This document shows positions 1-10,810 of a stretch of 64,000 nt of DNA, one piece after another. Every line of letters begins with the position of its first letter. Position 1 is the stretch's first letter. This DNA is from Picocystis sp. L7. Lineage: Eukaryota > Chlorophyta > Picocystophyceae > Picocystales > Picocystaceae. Position numbers and translations under genes: made by a program. Below the pieces are notes generated by a model. The model was given only the letters and a program-made list of their open reading frames with translations. It made no database searches and was not told the DNA's origin. The DNA lies in NCBI GenBank assembly GCA_020975725.1, contig QXJR01000009.1, positions 833,643 to 897,642 on the forward strand. The letters are read 5' to 3'.

Positions 1-182
1 CGGGACGAGCTTGCAGAACCCTCCAAAAAGATCTGAGGAACAGGTTGCCATTTGCTGCAAAACTGGCTGTCTAGTGCAAGCAACGAAGCCAGATCTCTCA
101 TTCTGTATGTATCAATTATGCCATGGGTGCAGGAGCCAAGATAAGGAAAGCCTATTTAGAGCATCCGCCCTACCGTCTGTGT

Positions 183-1262
183 TCATTTCATTGCAAGAAA
201 ACTTAATGGATCTGCTTCTTCTGAACAGAGACCCACTTGCTTCCTAAGGTGTTCTTTGTTGAAGAAACCATCCAGGCGATAGTTTCCCTTCAGTGGACTA
301 AGCGTCAGCTCTCCAAAATAGACTGTCTCGTTCACCACATAGAAATCAACGCGAACAAAGCGGAACCCTCTGGCAAGAGCAACTCCGGCATTGAACATTT
401 TCTCGACAGAGGTCACGGGTGGAGGTTCTGCTGCGCTTTGACTCATTTTGTCTACCAAATCAGCGAAAGTGAGAGGTGTCCGGTTTCTGTTCTGGTGCAC
501 TCTAGCCCTGAGTCGCGAACCAGATGTATTCTTCGGCATCTCTTCAAATCTTCTCACTTGGACGGCAAAAGGACGTCCCCCAAACATAAAAAGCTGATAG
601 TCGTAGGGCAGGTGCGAACCAAGAAACTCCTCTACAATGACTGCTCTGCGTACACGCTTGTACTGCGGCTCAATATCACAGCTATAGCATCGGCTGAGCC
701 ACGAGCGTGCCAACTGCTTCATTTCTTCTCCAGTAAATCTTTTCTTCCTGCTGTATCTGCCTTTGTTACCTGCATACACCTTTTTATTGGCCACCAGGAG
801 GTTCATACCTGATCCGTGCACGGCCTTGAACGCAAATGAATCCGGGAATTCGAATGCACGCAGAGCTCTGAGGCGAGGCCTTGTGAAGAGTGCAATGGTT
901 TGCGCCGTGGTGATGTATGGTGCGTGCGTGACTGCGTAGTGCTTGGCGGAGGATTTATCCACGAACCTTGCTAATCGAGTGTATTGACTGCTGTTCATCT
1001 GCCTCCTAATCCAGGCGGAGAAGGACTCGCTGTCTTCCATGCAGCCTTGCTCTGGCGGTTTCGTGTCCCCGCGTTCCAAGTAGAACTTCCAGGTGGCGGC
1101 GTCAATCTTTGGATTCCCCTGCACCACCACGTCCCAAGTTCCGTTCCACCACGCGCATCTGAAGAGCCACAGGACGATCCATGGCCCTGCATGCCACAGC
1201 CTCCATGACCAACTGTGTGTGGCTCGGACACCTTGGGGTCGCATCGTTTCTTCCATCGGCAT
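183..1262 (-). CDS. TupA-like ATP-grasp family protein with an N-terminal membrane segment
   Basis: A 359-residue protein is read from the first ATG of the frame at 1262 (the frame opens upstream only with a GTG). The body resembles the TupA-like ATP-grasp family, which is linked to peptide or glycan modification. Visible blocks are FAFKAVHGSG (about residues 143-152, nucleotide-binding lysine region), VIVEEFLG (208-215), DYQLFMFGG (221-229), FRFVRVDFY (300-308) and YFGELTLSP (315-323), the last carrying the expected metal-binding acidic residue. A Trp-rich hydrophobic stretch at residues 28-39 suggests a signal anchor, so the enzyme probably faces the secretory lumen. The family in algae often sits among wall or surface biosynthesis genes, which fits the surface-protein genes downstream, but the substrate cannot be told. 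A second ATG at 1256 is possible. Confidence 0.75.
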   Translation of the reverse strand: MPMEETMRPQGVRATHSWSWRLWHAGPWIVLWLFRCAWWNGTWDVVVQGNPKIDAATWKFYLERGDTKPPEQGCMEDSESFSAWIRRQMNSSQYTRLARFVDKSSAKHYAVTHAPYITTAQTIALFTRPRLRALRAFEFPDSFAFKAVHGSGMNLLVANKKVYAGNKGRYSRKKRFTGEEMKQLARSWLSRCYSCDIEPQYKRVRRAVIVEEFLGSHLPYDYQLFMFGGRPFAVQVRRFEEMPKNTSGSRLRARVHQNRNRTPLTFADLVDKMSQSAAEPPPVTSVEKMFNAGVALARGFRFVRVDFYVVNETVYFGELTLSPLKGNYRLDGFFNKEHLRKQVGLCSEEADPLSFLAMK

Positions 1263-1845
1263 CTTCGCCACCGCGGACCTAAGAAGGACCCCGGCGGTCC
1301 TCGGATCTCCCAAGCAATCTCGCACTCAAAACGATGGCGATCGATGGGAAGGACGAACGATGCAAGGAGGAGCTGGCAAGTTTCCTCAGTCCATCCGCCT
1401 ACTCTCGATCCTTGTCGCTACGGCGGGTTGGACAGGTCAGAATCAGAAACCACCCGCGGGAGTTTCTTCTCAAACCGGCGAGGAGTGGTGCGTGTGCAAC
1501 ATACGAGAAGATGTCACACCCACCAGAAAATACTTTCTTTCGGCATGAATCGTCCCAAGGGAACTAGCCGGATCGTTTAAAAATAGGGCTTCGTTGGCCA
1601 TCCATTTAGTAGATTGTTGGTATGAGCACGAAAAACATCTCACGTACTGGAGCGGATTGAAGACGCTTTCAAAGATAGAAACCTCATCTTCAAGGATGGA
1701 CCTTACTATTGCTCCAAATCGTCGTCCCAAGCGTAAGGGCAAAGCATTCGTAGCACGAATCAAAAAAACCCTTCATAAAGCCATGAGGTGTAGTTATTAT
1801 TCTAGTACGCGCATGTATAAAGAGAATGGACATTCTTTCGAGTGA
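1263..1845. other. Gene-free stretch upstream of the ATP-grasp gene
   Basis: No convincing protein is seen on either strand; open frames here are short and overlap each other. It must contain the promoter of the minus-strand ATP-grasp gene, but I recognise no specific element. Confidence 0.5.
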
Positions 1846-2577
1846 TGCTGCGACCAACCCTCTCGAGACACCTGTCTTGCCGAGATTGTCCTTCGACGAT
1901 GAGGAATATGCACTCCATCGCGAGGCTCCTGAGAGGTTCTCAATTACATTCCGGCCATTTACTTGGGACTTGTTTGCCTCGCCAAAACATGCTCAATGTC
2001 CGGCCTTCTTTACACGGGAGACCCATGCTCTCGCCCAAGAATGGGCTAGTCTTGGCAACCTATGGGCACACCCACCCTGTTGCCTCATTGACTCCGTGAT
2101 GGGCAAGCTCGAGGCCCAACCTAGAGCCCTTGTGACCATGACCACTCCGCATTGACCACAGGCTCCCTGGTTCCCTCGCTTGCAGCATCTCGCTACCGAC
2201 CAGGAGGTACTAGGGAGGCATGAGGGAATATTCTCGGATGCCCGAGGAAGGACCTTGCCTTCCCCTCACTGGGACGTCCTCCTTAGCCATGTCCCTAGGC
2301 GGATGCAGGGCTAGGACTAACCCCGAATAGGGACCGGTTCGTCCCCCTTTCTACTGAGGGCTCCGTGGCCGATGAACCGGATAAATACGTGGCTTCGCCG
2401 CGGGCGGATTCCCCGATGGAGTTAAGATGTAATATCGATTGCGGCGGAGGGGAACGAGAAAAAAGAACAACGGTCACGACTATCGCTACAACACGAACGA
2501 GCGCGAGCGCACATCAATGTCACCATCATCGATGTTGGCTCGCAACTCAAGAAGGAGGTGGGCGCGTATGCGCCATA
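1846..2577 (+). mobile_element. LTR of the TGTTGCG gypsy family, copy 1 (probable solo LTR)
   Basis: About 730 bp is homologous to two other copies in this window, 27038-27798 (inverted) and 30415-31175 (direct). The left end aligns with TGTTGCG(A/C)CCA as TGCTGCGACC, and the right end aligns with the ...GCGCCACA ends as GCGCCATA. The right third is more diverged than in the other two copies, and no clear target duplication remains, so this is the oldest copy. A frame across its start encodes a peptide with the motif FTWDLFASP, the same one that extends the pol frame into the LTR at 30415. Confidence 0.7.
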
Positions 2578-4085
2578 GTCACGTCCCATTGCAAAGCAAT
2601 GTTGGAAAGTACTCTCCTTGAGTCCTCACGTGTCTACGACCCCCTTGCTTAGTCTTTGAGAGTCGGAGTGGGACATACTCATTAACGCACCAAAGGTCTA
2701 ACAATTTTATGGCTTACTCTTGAACAACGAGTGTCTCCATTTCCACTCCTTCCTCGCTCCATCTTGCCCGTGCACCTTCATCAATGTTAGCTTGATCTTT
2801 GACAATTCTGCCTTGGCCGTGTGCCATGTTGACAGCCCAATGCGTCTTGCACCAACGTATGGACTTCCAAATGAACTATACGATCGACGCTTTCCTTTGT
2901 TATGTGCCACCATTTCAAACGCAAAGCACCAAAGTACCTCAATTTTGAGCTACGTCTTTCTTTTTGCTTGGCTTCCCGAGTTGGAGCCCCTCTCCACCTC
3001 TTTCTCTACGGGGTGCTCAAGGATTTACTTTGCCAACTCTTCCTCGTCTCATTGGACGCTTGACCCACCTGGCTCTACAGTGGCACGAGTACCCTTGTTC
3101 TTCTTTAAAGCTTCGCTCAATGCGTCCATGAGATGCCACCTCATTGAATTGATCAAGAGTTCAAGCCGTTGAACAGTCAATCCCGACCACCTTCAAAGCA
3201 CTCCGCCAGCAAGCATGTGCACTCTTTGTCAGCTTGTGTCCGCGCTTTTTTAGGGGATTGCGTGAGTCGACAAATCATTGGTAGAAAAAGGGAAGGGATG
3301 GTCCGATGTCTATGGTCCGTGCCTCAGCCTGGCAAGTTCAATTGCAGTCTCCGTCCCATTGCTTGCATAGAGGTTGGTTCTCATGAGGAACTTTTGCTTA
3401 TGCCATTGGCCACCGTTTTTTTTAAATTTGGGCTCATTTTCGCCACACTAGGTCTTGTCGTTCCTCGGCGGGCTGAGCTGCTGTTGGATGCCATGCACTT
3501 ACATGCAAAAGCTTAAATGGTTGTTCTAAGTATCTTGTGTGAATGGGTAAAGGTTGCCGCTTCGAGGCAAGCATTGGTGGCCATAGTTTTGGTGGCAATG
3601 TCAGTTAGATATACATTTGCCGAAGTATCTTCAACCGCGCCTCCCCTCCATTCTTGGAAGGGTAACGAAATCCTGGAGAGCGATTTGGAAGGGACGTCTT
3701 AGAATGGGATATGGGTCGAGTTGCAATGTTTCATTTCGGAGCGAAAACGAATCCCTATCGTGGAAGGATTTCCCAACCCCAGACTCTAGACCCTGGGGAA
3801 CTGATTGGTACTGTACCATGGCGACCCCGGGGTAAATACTTCCTTTTGACAGGGAGTCTGGGTCGATACCCGTACTAGCAAATGAGTGTTGACATAGACC
3901 GGCCCGGAGTGAACTGTCTGTTCCAGACTAACGTCATTATCAGATCGTCTGCACTTTGGTCGAAGGCCAAGGGAAGACGAGCTGACGGTTCGACTTGGTA
4001 TCAAAACTTTGCGGTTTTCGGATAGAGTCCATTCAGTCCAAATAAGAGTCCAGTGTCGCAAGGGAAACCGCCGCAAACTATTCCA
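2578..4085. other. Gene-poor stretch with no recognised feature
   Basis: Several open frames of 60-150 codons lie here on both strands, but none resembles a known protein or repeats elsewhere in the window. The part just before 4086 may hold the promoter or an upstream exon of the Cys-rich protein. Confidence 0.4.
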
Positions 4086-5024
4086 ATGCTGTGCGTGGCG
4101 CCAAGAGGGGTGTGCCAACAGACGCAGTGCTTTCGGAAAACGGACATCTCGAAGAAGCTCAGTCCATGGTACAGGTCAGTGTGGAAGCTTACAAGGAGTA
4201 TCATCTTGATAGCACTTCTGAGCAAAACCAGTGTTTACACAGGAGCATTTGCTGAGGACCTCCCAGGTTGTTCCTGCGAGGTTGGGTCTCTAGACTGCCA
4301 ATTGGCTGCAGATACTGCCGAAGATTCAATTCGATATCTTTCAAGTCACGATTGTGCAAACCAGTGCCAAGCCGACAGAGGGTGTCAGGAAGCATTCTTT
4401 CGACTAGAGCAGATTTTACAAGGCTGTCCAGTGGGAACTGTGCAGGAGAGGATCAGCTACCATGCTTTTGAATTCGAGAGCAGCTGTTCACGCTGTAGAG
4501 AGTACCCTCCGAACCAAGCAGGAAAAAAGTTGTGTCCAGCTTCTCTTCATTGCCAGAATGAAACTCAAGCCCTGGAAGCCCTCAACTTTCTCAGACGGTC
4601 TTGCAGGGGTTCCAGGGGCTGTGTTAATAATCCGCAGTGTGAAGAGTCCTGGCATCGCCTATATGCAATGGAGTACATGTGCGCACCTCACGATGTTAGC
4701 CCCAAGCTCAGAGAATCTATAAGATCTTGGGGCATTAGCAATTGCAAAGGAGAGATGTGTAATCTTCATAAGAGAGAAGTGTACTTTGGACCTGATTGTC
4801 TGGCCGAGAACGAAAGCTACTCTAGTGGAATATCGAAGGGTGCCATTGCTGGGATAGTAATTGGAGGATTGATTGGGGCCCTACTCATAATTGCAACAAC
4901 AGCTTTTGCTCTCAAGGCAAGAAAGAACCCGTTCATGCCGTTTGAGATGGCTACAGATGCAAAGGCCAACGACCAGCATGACGCACTGCCACCGCCAGCT
5001 TCTTTTCATGCGGCGAGAAATTAG
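4086..5024 (+). CDS. Cys-rich single-pass surface protein (two Cys-domain copies, C-terminal TM)
   Basis: A 312-residue protein from the first ATG of the frame (the open frame starts with GTG at 4053). A hydrophobic stretch at residues 38-55 acts as signal or anchor; its long N-terminal lead suggests that the true start or a first exon may differ. Two tandem copies of a Cys-rich module follow (about 89-137 and 172-220), with the pattern C-x3-C-x5-CQxAF...GCxxGT...Y..FE..C..C in the first. A strong membrane segment at about 252-276 (small residues plus Ile/Leu) precedes a short basic and acidic cytoplasmic tail. The first Cys module matches the protein at 5986 position by position, so the two genes are tandem paralogues. 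I do not recognise a named family; the GDNF-receptor/GAS1-like spacing of cysteines is only a resemblance. Likely role: cell-surface adhesion or sensing (inference). Confidence 0.6.
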   Translation: MLCVAPRGVCQQTQCFRKTDISKKLSPWYRSVWKLTRSIILIALLSKTSVYTGAFAEDLPGCSCEVGSLDCQLAADTAEDSIRYLSSHDCANQCQADRGCQEAFFRLEQILQGCPVGTVQERISYHAFEFESSCSRCREYPPNQAGKKLCPASLHCQNETQALEALNFLRRSCRGSRGCVNNPQCEESWHRLYAMEYMCAPHDVSPKLRESIRSWGISNCKGEMCNLHKREVYFGPDCLAENESYSSGISKGAIAGIVIGGLIGALLIIATTAFALKARKNPFMPFEMATDAKANDQHDALPPPASFHAARN

Positions 5025-5985
5025 GTGCAACATTCTGAGGTGCCCTCTGCACAGTAGCTTTGTAAGCTAATTTGGCGCAGCAAGAACAATGATTGCATGT
5101 ATTTACAGATACGACTCTTCAAATCTATCAGTGTGTGCCTACATTGTTTGGTTTTGTAAACCTGAGCAACTTGAAACTGCTGATCCAGCAGGAGGCCCAA
5201 TATCCGCAACACTCCTCTTCTGTCTGCAACCGTGATCACTTCTTTGACAGCCATTCTTTGTTGCCCCATTCTGTGCACCGGTGTCCATGCATAGTAGGGC
5301 TCGCTCGTTGGTTGAGCAGCCAATTGCCACAACACATTTTCCTCTTTACCACAGTCCCGTTGACAACCGTTGAAGCAGCACACACAATGGCATTATCCCT
5401 TCCTTGTCGCCCTTCCACACGGATGATAGTACCAGTTCACTCACCCAAATTATTGCACTGGCCACATCCTTGCACTTTTGGAGAGTGAGAGGTCAATAGT
5501 CATGGTAGCTTCCTTGTTCGTGGAGATAATAAATGCAACAATTTCTGAGCCTAATTATAAAATCAAACTCAACAGAAGTACAACCGGTCCACGTTTGTGG
5601 GTTCCACCACGACCCATGCTGCAGACCGGTTGAAGGCCGCAGTCTAAAGCCGAGGATGTCCGCAACGGTCGTCAGGGCACTTTACGCATCCTTCCACCAA
5701 GCGTCTCAGTCACTATATAGCTTCTGGTGTAGAGTTGCCCCATTTCTGACATTCGATCCTCATTCTGGGGTCTGTAGGGTTTTGTGGAGTGCGGTTCGGT
5801 TGCAACAGACTCGTTGGGATGTCGACATCGCCCCGACCCTGTCGACACTATCTGGGACACGAAGGGGTCGGAAGTTTGAGAGAGGGTCGAGTATACGTCG
5901 GAGTCGCCAACAAGCAACCCGTGGTAACGACTCAAGTTGCAGACACCGGTGACGAACGGTATCAAAGCGTGCATCTACAGGTAGC
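5025..5985. other. Intergenic region between the Cys-rich paralogues
   Basis: No gene is recognised; open frames on both strands overlap and have no domain signatures. It presumably contains the 3' end of the upstream gene and the promoter of the gene at 5986. Confidence 0.5.
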
Positions 5986-6810
5986 ATGGCTTTGACAGTA
6001 ATTGCCGCATCCTTGCTTGCTTTGCAGCTGTCGTGCGAAGGGCAGCTGACGTCCAGAAGTTTTTCTCTTCAAGATCCGGAGACATGGCCAGATTGCGAGT
6101 GCGTCTCCATGGATGGACCGATCAAGTATTGCGGCAACCTTGATGCGTTGACTGAAGTGAAGCGGGAGATCATCGACCGCAAATGCGAGGACGATTGCTC
6201 GCCGGAAGCGTGTCAGAGGGCATTCTATACGATGATGCAACATCACGATGGTTGCCAGGCAGGTACCTTCGACGCCATTTATGGAGTTTTTTATCATGAA
6301 ATCGAGTGGGACTGCCGCATCAGGTGCTACGAAGATCCGGCCCCAAGGACTGGCTTGGACACATGCGAGTACGAATGTGACGATACGGGTGAGGCCAGAA
6401 ATGCTGTATCGACACTCGAGGGTAGCTCATGCCCAGGTGATCCTCCCTCCCAAGAATGCAAGGATGCTTTCAAAACGTTGGAACGCTATCACCACGTGTG
6501 TCGCGGCGGTGACCGAGGATTGCTTTCCAGCTATCACAAGTTCAAAGGCGAGTACGATCCTGCCTGCAATCCTCCCCCACGGGAGAGTCGGTCTATTGAT
6601 TGTGATTCTGCGATTAACAGGGAGGCAATTCAGGGTTTCAATGGAAACGGTCCTTCCCCAGAACCCTCCACGTCCCCCAGTCCTTCTCCAGGACCACCCA
6701 CGCCTTCCAATGACGCAAGAACTGTTGGGGGTGTAAGCAAATGTGCCCTCGGAGCAGTGACTTTGGCAATAACAACTATGTGTCTTGCATTTGCCACGCC
6801 TTTTGTATAG
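5986..6810 (+). CDS. Secreted Cys-rich protein with Ser/Pro-rich stalk and hydrophobic C-terminus
   Basis: A 274-residue protein from a clear ATG. Residues 1-19 form a signal peptide. Two Cys-rich modules follow (about 67-114 and 127-194); the first, C-x3-C-x4-CQRAF...GCQAGT...FYHEIEWDC, aligns with the first module of the neighbouring protein at 4086. A Ser/Pro-rich stalk occupies residues 222-241, and a hydrophobic C-terminal segment (about 250-274) with almost nothing after it looks like a GPI-attachment signal rather than a true transmembrane anchor. Probable role: wall- or membrane-attached surface protein. The stalk is encoded by an 84-bp DNA block almost identical to one in the unrelated gene at 9851. 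Confidence 0.7.
   Translation: MALTVIAASLLALQLSCEGQLTSRSFSLQDPETWPDCECVSMDGPIKYCGNLDALTEVKREIIDRKCEDDCSPEACQRAFYTMMQHHDGCQAGTFDAIYGVFYHEIEWDCRIRCYEDPAPRTGLDTCEYECDDTGEARNAVSTLEGSSCPGDPPSQECKDAFKTLERYHHVCRGGDRGLLSSYHKFKGEYDPACNPPPRESRSIDCDSAINREAIQGFNGNGPSPEPSTSPSPSPGPPTPSNDARTVGGVSKCALGAVTLAITTMCLAFATPFV
6649..6732 (+). repeat. Ser/Pro stalk module, copy 1
   Basis: An 84-bp stretch encodes GPSPEPSTSPSPSPGPPTPS followed by NDARTVGG. It matches 10667-10750 at 82 of 84 positions by my count, while the sequence on both sides is unrelated. Identity at DNA level, including synonymous positions, points to copying of the segment, not convergence. Confidence 0.9.
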
Positions 6811-9800
6811 CGTGGGTTGAACAGTTGGTGTCTTCCACGGCCTGGTGAGATTAAGAAGGATATTTCAAGAAGAAAGTTCGTCACTGATCTTTCTTCCTCT
6901 ACATGTAACAAAATTTGCCAAGTCGGCATTACGGTGTGATTCCTCCCCAAGAAGGAGCAAGGGGTACATTTTCAGGGCATATGAATCACCTGAATTATGA
7001 TGGTGGGCGTGCAGTTGCAATTGGTGCCTATTGAATGTGTAGCTGCAGGCAATTTCTACCTGTGCAAGATGATATTAAAAATCAACAGATGCATGAAGTT
7101 CCTTAGCTTCTCATTCTCACCGCATTCAGAGCATCCCTTGCCTTGAATATGCTGTCATATACTTAAGACTTAATCCTCTCATAGACTACGGTACACCTTC
7201 GTGGCTAGTGAATATTTGAATCCTGTCTCGATTCTGTGTGGCAATTTTTCTCTTGAATATGACTCTTGAGCAAAACTGTCCTTGCTTTACAACGTTCTAG
7301 CAGGTGTAGAGATTCTGTCTTTATAGGTATCATCATTTAGGCTCAATTTCGAATGGCAGGTCAACGGAATTGGGTGACAGTGTGCAAAGAGGGTCACACG
7401 CACAGGTATCACATGAATTGAAGAGGCAATCACGACTTGTGATCAGAAGCAGTTGGGTAGAAAATCTTAATGTTAAAACATTCAGCAGCTTATCACTCTA
7501 TGAATCTGCAGAGGATTGATGAACGCTTGAGGGAAGTTTTTCATGCTTGGTTCAGCACATCAACTTGCAGCTGCATATATCATTCACACACTTTGAAGTT
7601 TCTGGTCACTCAAAAGCTGGAAGTGGTGTAACGGTGGGGAGATTTGGGCAACATAGGCATGCAGATTTGTTACACCGTTGACACCTTATCAAAGGGATTC
7701 GGTATGAGGATCGTACCATCAGACTCTGGCAAACACGATCCGGCATTCTTTTCCAATAGCACTAAAGCATAAGCAATTCACGCATGAAGCCACCATGCCC
7801 TATGTCTTTCTTCTATAAAAGTCGCCTCGCTTACTATGAGAAGCTACCTGATTTGCACAGGTGCCTTGGATTATTCCAATTCTGAATCATTGCACCATGA
7901 CAACGTAGAAAGTACGCATACAATATCTACTTAATATGGAATTTTCAAGTTGTTATGAGCACCTCGCCCAATGAAAGACAATTGCTTCCATCTATTCAGA
8001 CTTTTATGCCGAGATTAAGATGCAGTGTCTACGAATGCTGCAAAAGATGAACATCAACAATCATGGCTTAGTTTGCGATGTAGTTGGCACAGGGACTTTG
8101 TACCCAATAGAAGGACTTTTCTAACTATTCACCACCATTGCGTACACAAACAGCGAGCCAGTTTAGGGCGGACTATAGCACTATAAAGACTTCATAACCA
8201 GTTGTTATTCACGAGCCACTTAGCACATTGCTAGGAGTTAAGTTGGAGCAATCGTGATACACGGAAAGGCGTAACCATGACCTGTATTTGGAGTAACTTC
8301 AAGTCAGTATGATTGTGTAGAGCAGTATAAGGTGTTCAAGAGCACGGCTGAGCATTAGGTATTTTCTTTCATTCTTGCCATTTCAAGTACCCTCTTCCAT
8401 ATTCAAAAATTTACAAAAGACTGTCTTGATGTCAGTGCCTGTGTGTTATCCAAACAGAGAAAGAAACGAACGACACACGCTTGGTTGATTCTGATCTTAG
8501 ATTCTATGCACCAGGTGCTGGATTGATCAATAAAGCTCACGATACCGGGAATAGTGTGTAAAGGTTTGCAACGCTGCAAAGTTTGCAGAGCCCATCCATC
8601 AGTGCAGCAACACATTTACATTAAGCTCCTCAGACAAGGGATTGATACCATCTTTAAAAGGCATGTCAAAAGTAAAAATCTCAATAGACTGCAAATTTTG
8701 TTTGAGCTCCTTTCCAATGGCCTACAATCTTCTTGGCATGACTTGTCGGGACAATTGCTGGCATCATCAGCTGCACCTGTGCCATTTACAAATGAATTGA
8801 TATAAATACATTGTGCTGGACAAAGGTGAAAGGCGGACTGGAAACACTGAGGAAATCCCTGCGACTAATATCATGCTTTCCAGAATACACTCCGTTGCTG
8901 TGTTCAAATGAGCTAATTATGCCCAAGTCCAAGAAAAGAGGTGCAATCAAGGCTTTGCTTAGGGCCAATGGCCCACATAGTATGACTATTCAAATCGCTT
9001 TGTTGCTACATACAATCTACCTCACAGAATTAATCCATGCTGGCCAGCAAGAAAGATTTACTTGGACTGAAAACTAATTTTAAGACCAGCACTGGCGTCT
9101 GAGCCTGTCATAACACACACAATAGGATTTGAGGTACTGTGTAAAAGAATGGTGTTTATATACTTCCAATCAACAGTTCAGAACTTGTGTCACAAGGGAA
9201 TCAATGGCATAAGACCATGGTCAAAAGAGAAGAGTTGCCAAGTCGCGCTGGTGATGTATGGGTACAAAGCTTTCAATTGAGACGTCCATATTCTTGTAGA
9301 TTCCGGCAAAGTATTTTACCATCATCCCGGCAGAAAGAACTTGCACAATGTTCCGGAGCACCCTCTATGCAATGTAGGTTTGCTTGTGTGAGGGCAGTTT
9401 TCCCACCTCGTGTTCATTTCCTGTTTCGCAAAGTCGATCGAACCCAGTATGCGATTGTTGACTCGTTATTAATGCTTCGTAAAAGCGGACTGAGATGAAT
9501 CTCGACTCGTTTGGCCCGATGTGAATTTCAAGATATTCTCGAACCCCTGCCGATACTTGGTGGACAGTTGGACAATACCACACCAGCAGAAGGGACCATG
9601 CGTCGGGAGTGTCGGCTTCACGACCCTGAGTGGGACAGTCAGGGTCAAGGGCAGTTTCATGGAATCATCGAAGTGGGGTCGGTGCCAGACTGTCCGTACA
9701 ATATGTCGACACCATGCGGGCATTCGGGTAGGTGTCGACATCTGAAACGGCTGACCCTGGATATGAGGGCGACATGGAACACAGAAGGCATCAGAAGTGT

Positions 9801-9850
9801 GAGCAGGCTGTTGCCTCAGCGGGTCGACCTTGGATTGGCCTGCGGCTCAA
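6811..9850. other. 3-kb gene-poor, AT-richer stretch
   Basis: No protein-coding gene, RNA gene or transposon signature could be supported. Open frames are short and scattered, and base composition is visibly more AT-rich than the transposon regions. Non-coding RNA genes could be hidden here, but I see no cloverleaf or other structure that I would defend. Confidence 0.45.
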
Positions 9851-10810
9851 ATGGCCAGGATGCTTTTGAAGATCTCTAATTTTGCACTGTTGCTTCTTGT
9901 TCTGCTGCATGCGAACGTTCCTGTCCACGGCAACATCGAAGTTTTCAAGATCAAGGATCGAAATACTGGAAGAAATGTCGTCGCGGAATTGAAGGATGGT
10001 GTATGGGAAGGTGAATTGAACATCGTTCCATTGCATGGCCGTCGATCCTCTTTGATGGCAGAAGTAAGATGCAATGGAGTAGATGCCAATTTTGACAGGG
10101 ATCTTGTCCCCATTCAAAGCCTGAATGTGACGATTGCTTCTTCCGAGGACCCACCAATACTTACAACTGGCTTATTCCAAGATCACGTTCATCTTTACGC
10201 AGAACGAGCCGGCACAGCAAAGGTGGCATTTAGTTGGGAAAGTCCAGCTGGAAGTGATTCCCCACAGTGTACTACCCCCCCAATCGATGTTCGCGTCCCC
10301 AATGTGGAAACATTCGAAATTCTGGACCGTGGCCAGGATCGCAAAAAAATTGCGTACGCACACGGAGACCATTGGCACTATTCTGATGGCCCCCCCGAGG
10401 TTGGCTCAGGAAGTGCTAGGGGGTCATACAGTGCGAATGTCAAGTGTGACGGCAAGGAACCCGACTACGGTGCTGGTGACTCTCTGCATGTGGAACTTGG
10501 AAATGGCCAACCTGAATTTGTCGAGACTGAATCGCATGGCGATCATGTTCACATCAGAGCTACAGATAATGGACAGACTAAGGTTGTTTTCTCATGGATG
10601 CATAATGACCGTGTTGAATGTTCTGTTCCTGAAATGACCATCAATGCGAGGATGGGAGACGTAAATGGTCCTTCCCCAGAACCATCCCCGTCCCCCAGTC
10701 CTTCTCCAGGACCACCCACGCCTTCCAATGACGCAAGAACTGTTGGGGGTTTGGCCACGTTTCTGATCTTGCAGGTGGTCGCAGTGACATGGATACTGAG
10801 CTTGGTTTGA
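9851..10810 (+). CDS. Secreted two-domain protein with HxxHxH motifs and Ser/Pro GPI-type tail
   Basis: A 319-residue protein from the ATG at 9851 (the frame opens earlier only with TTG); the strong signal peptide (residues 1-27, poly-Leu core) supports this start. Two tandem beta-rich domains of about 120 residues follow (28-149 and 152-269), sharing the layout (I/V)E(V/T)F(K/E)I(K/L)DR... and a late [DG]DHVH...A...G..KV.FSW block. The second domain has two HxxHxH motifs, HGDHWH (171-176) and HGDHVH (229-234); the first domain keeps only DHVH near residue 112. HxxHxH is the signature of bacterial histidine-triad zinc-binding surface proteins, so extracellular zinc or other metal binding is a reasonable guess. 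The C-terminus has the same Ser/Pro stalk as the protein at 5986, then a hydrophobic tail (about 301-319) suited to GPI attachment. No family name is recognised. Confidence 0.65.
   Translation: MARMLLKISNFALLLLVLLHANVPVHGNIEVFKIKDRNTGRNVVAELKDGVWEGELNIVPLHGRRSSLMAEVRCNGVDANFDRDLVPIQSLNVTIASSEDPPILTTGLFQDHVHLYAERAGTAKVAFSWESPAGSDSPQCTTPPIDVRVPNVETFEILDRGQDRKKIAYAHGDHWHYSDGPPEVGSGSARGSYSANVKCDGKEPDYGAGDSLHVELGNGQPEFVETESHGDHVHIRATDNGQTKVVFSWMHNDRVECSVPEMTINARMGDVNGPSPEPSPSPSPSPGPPTPSNDARTVGGLATFLILQVVAVTWILSLV
10667..10750 (+). repeat. Ser/Pro stalk module, copy 2
   Basis: Second copy of the 84-bp stalk-encoding block at 6649-6732. It differs at two positions (one silent, one Thr-to-Pro) and ends at the same DARTVGG codons. 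Confidence 0.9.

Noticed and set aside
6950-9800. Candidate tRNA or small RNA genes in the AT-rich intergenic region
   Set aside because: No cloverleaf, A/B-box pair or terminator run that I could defend by eye.
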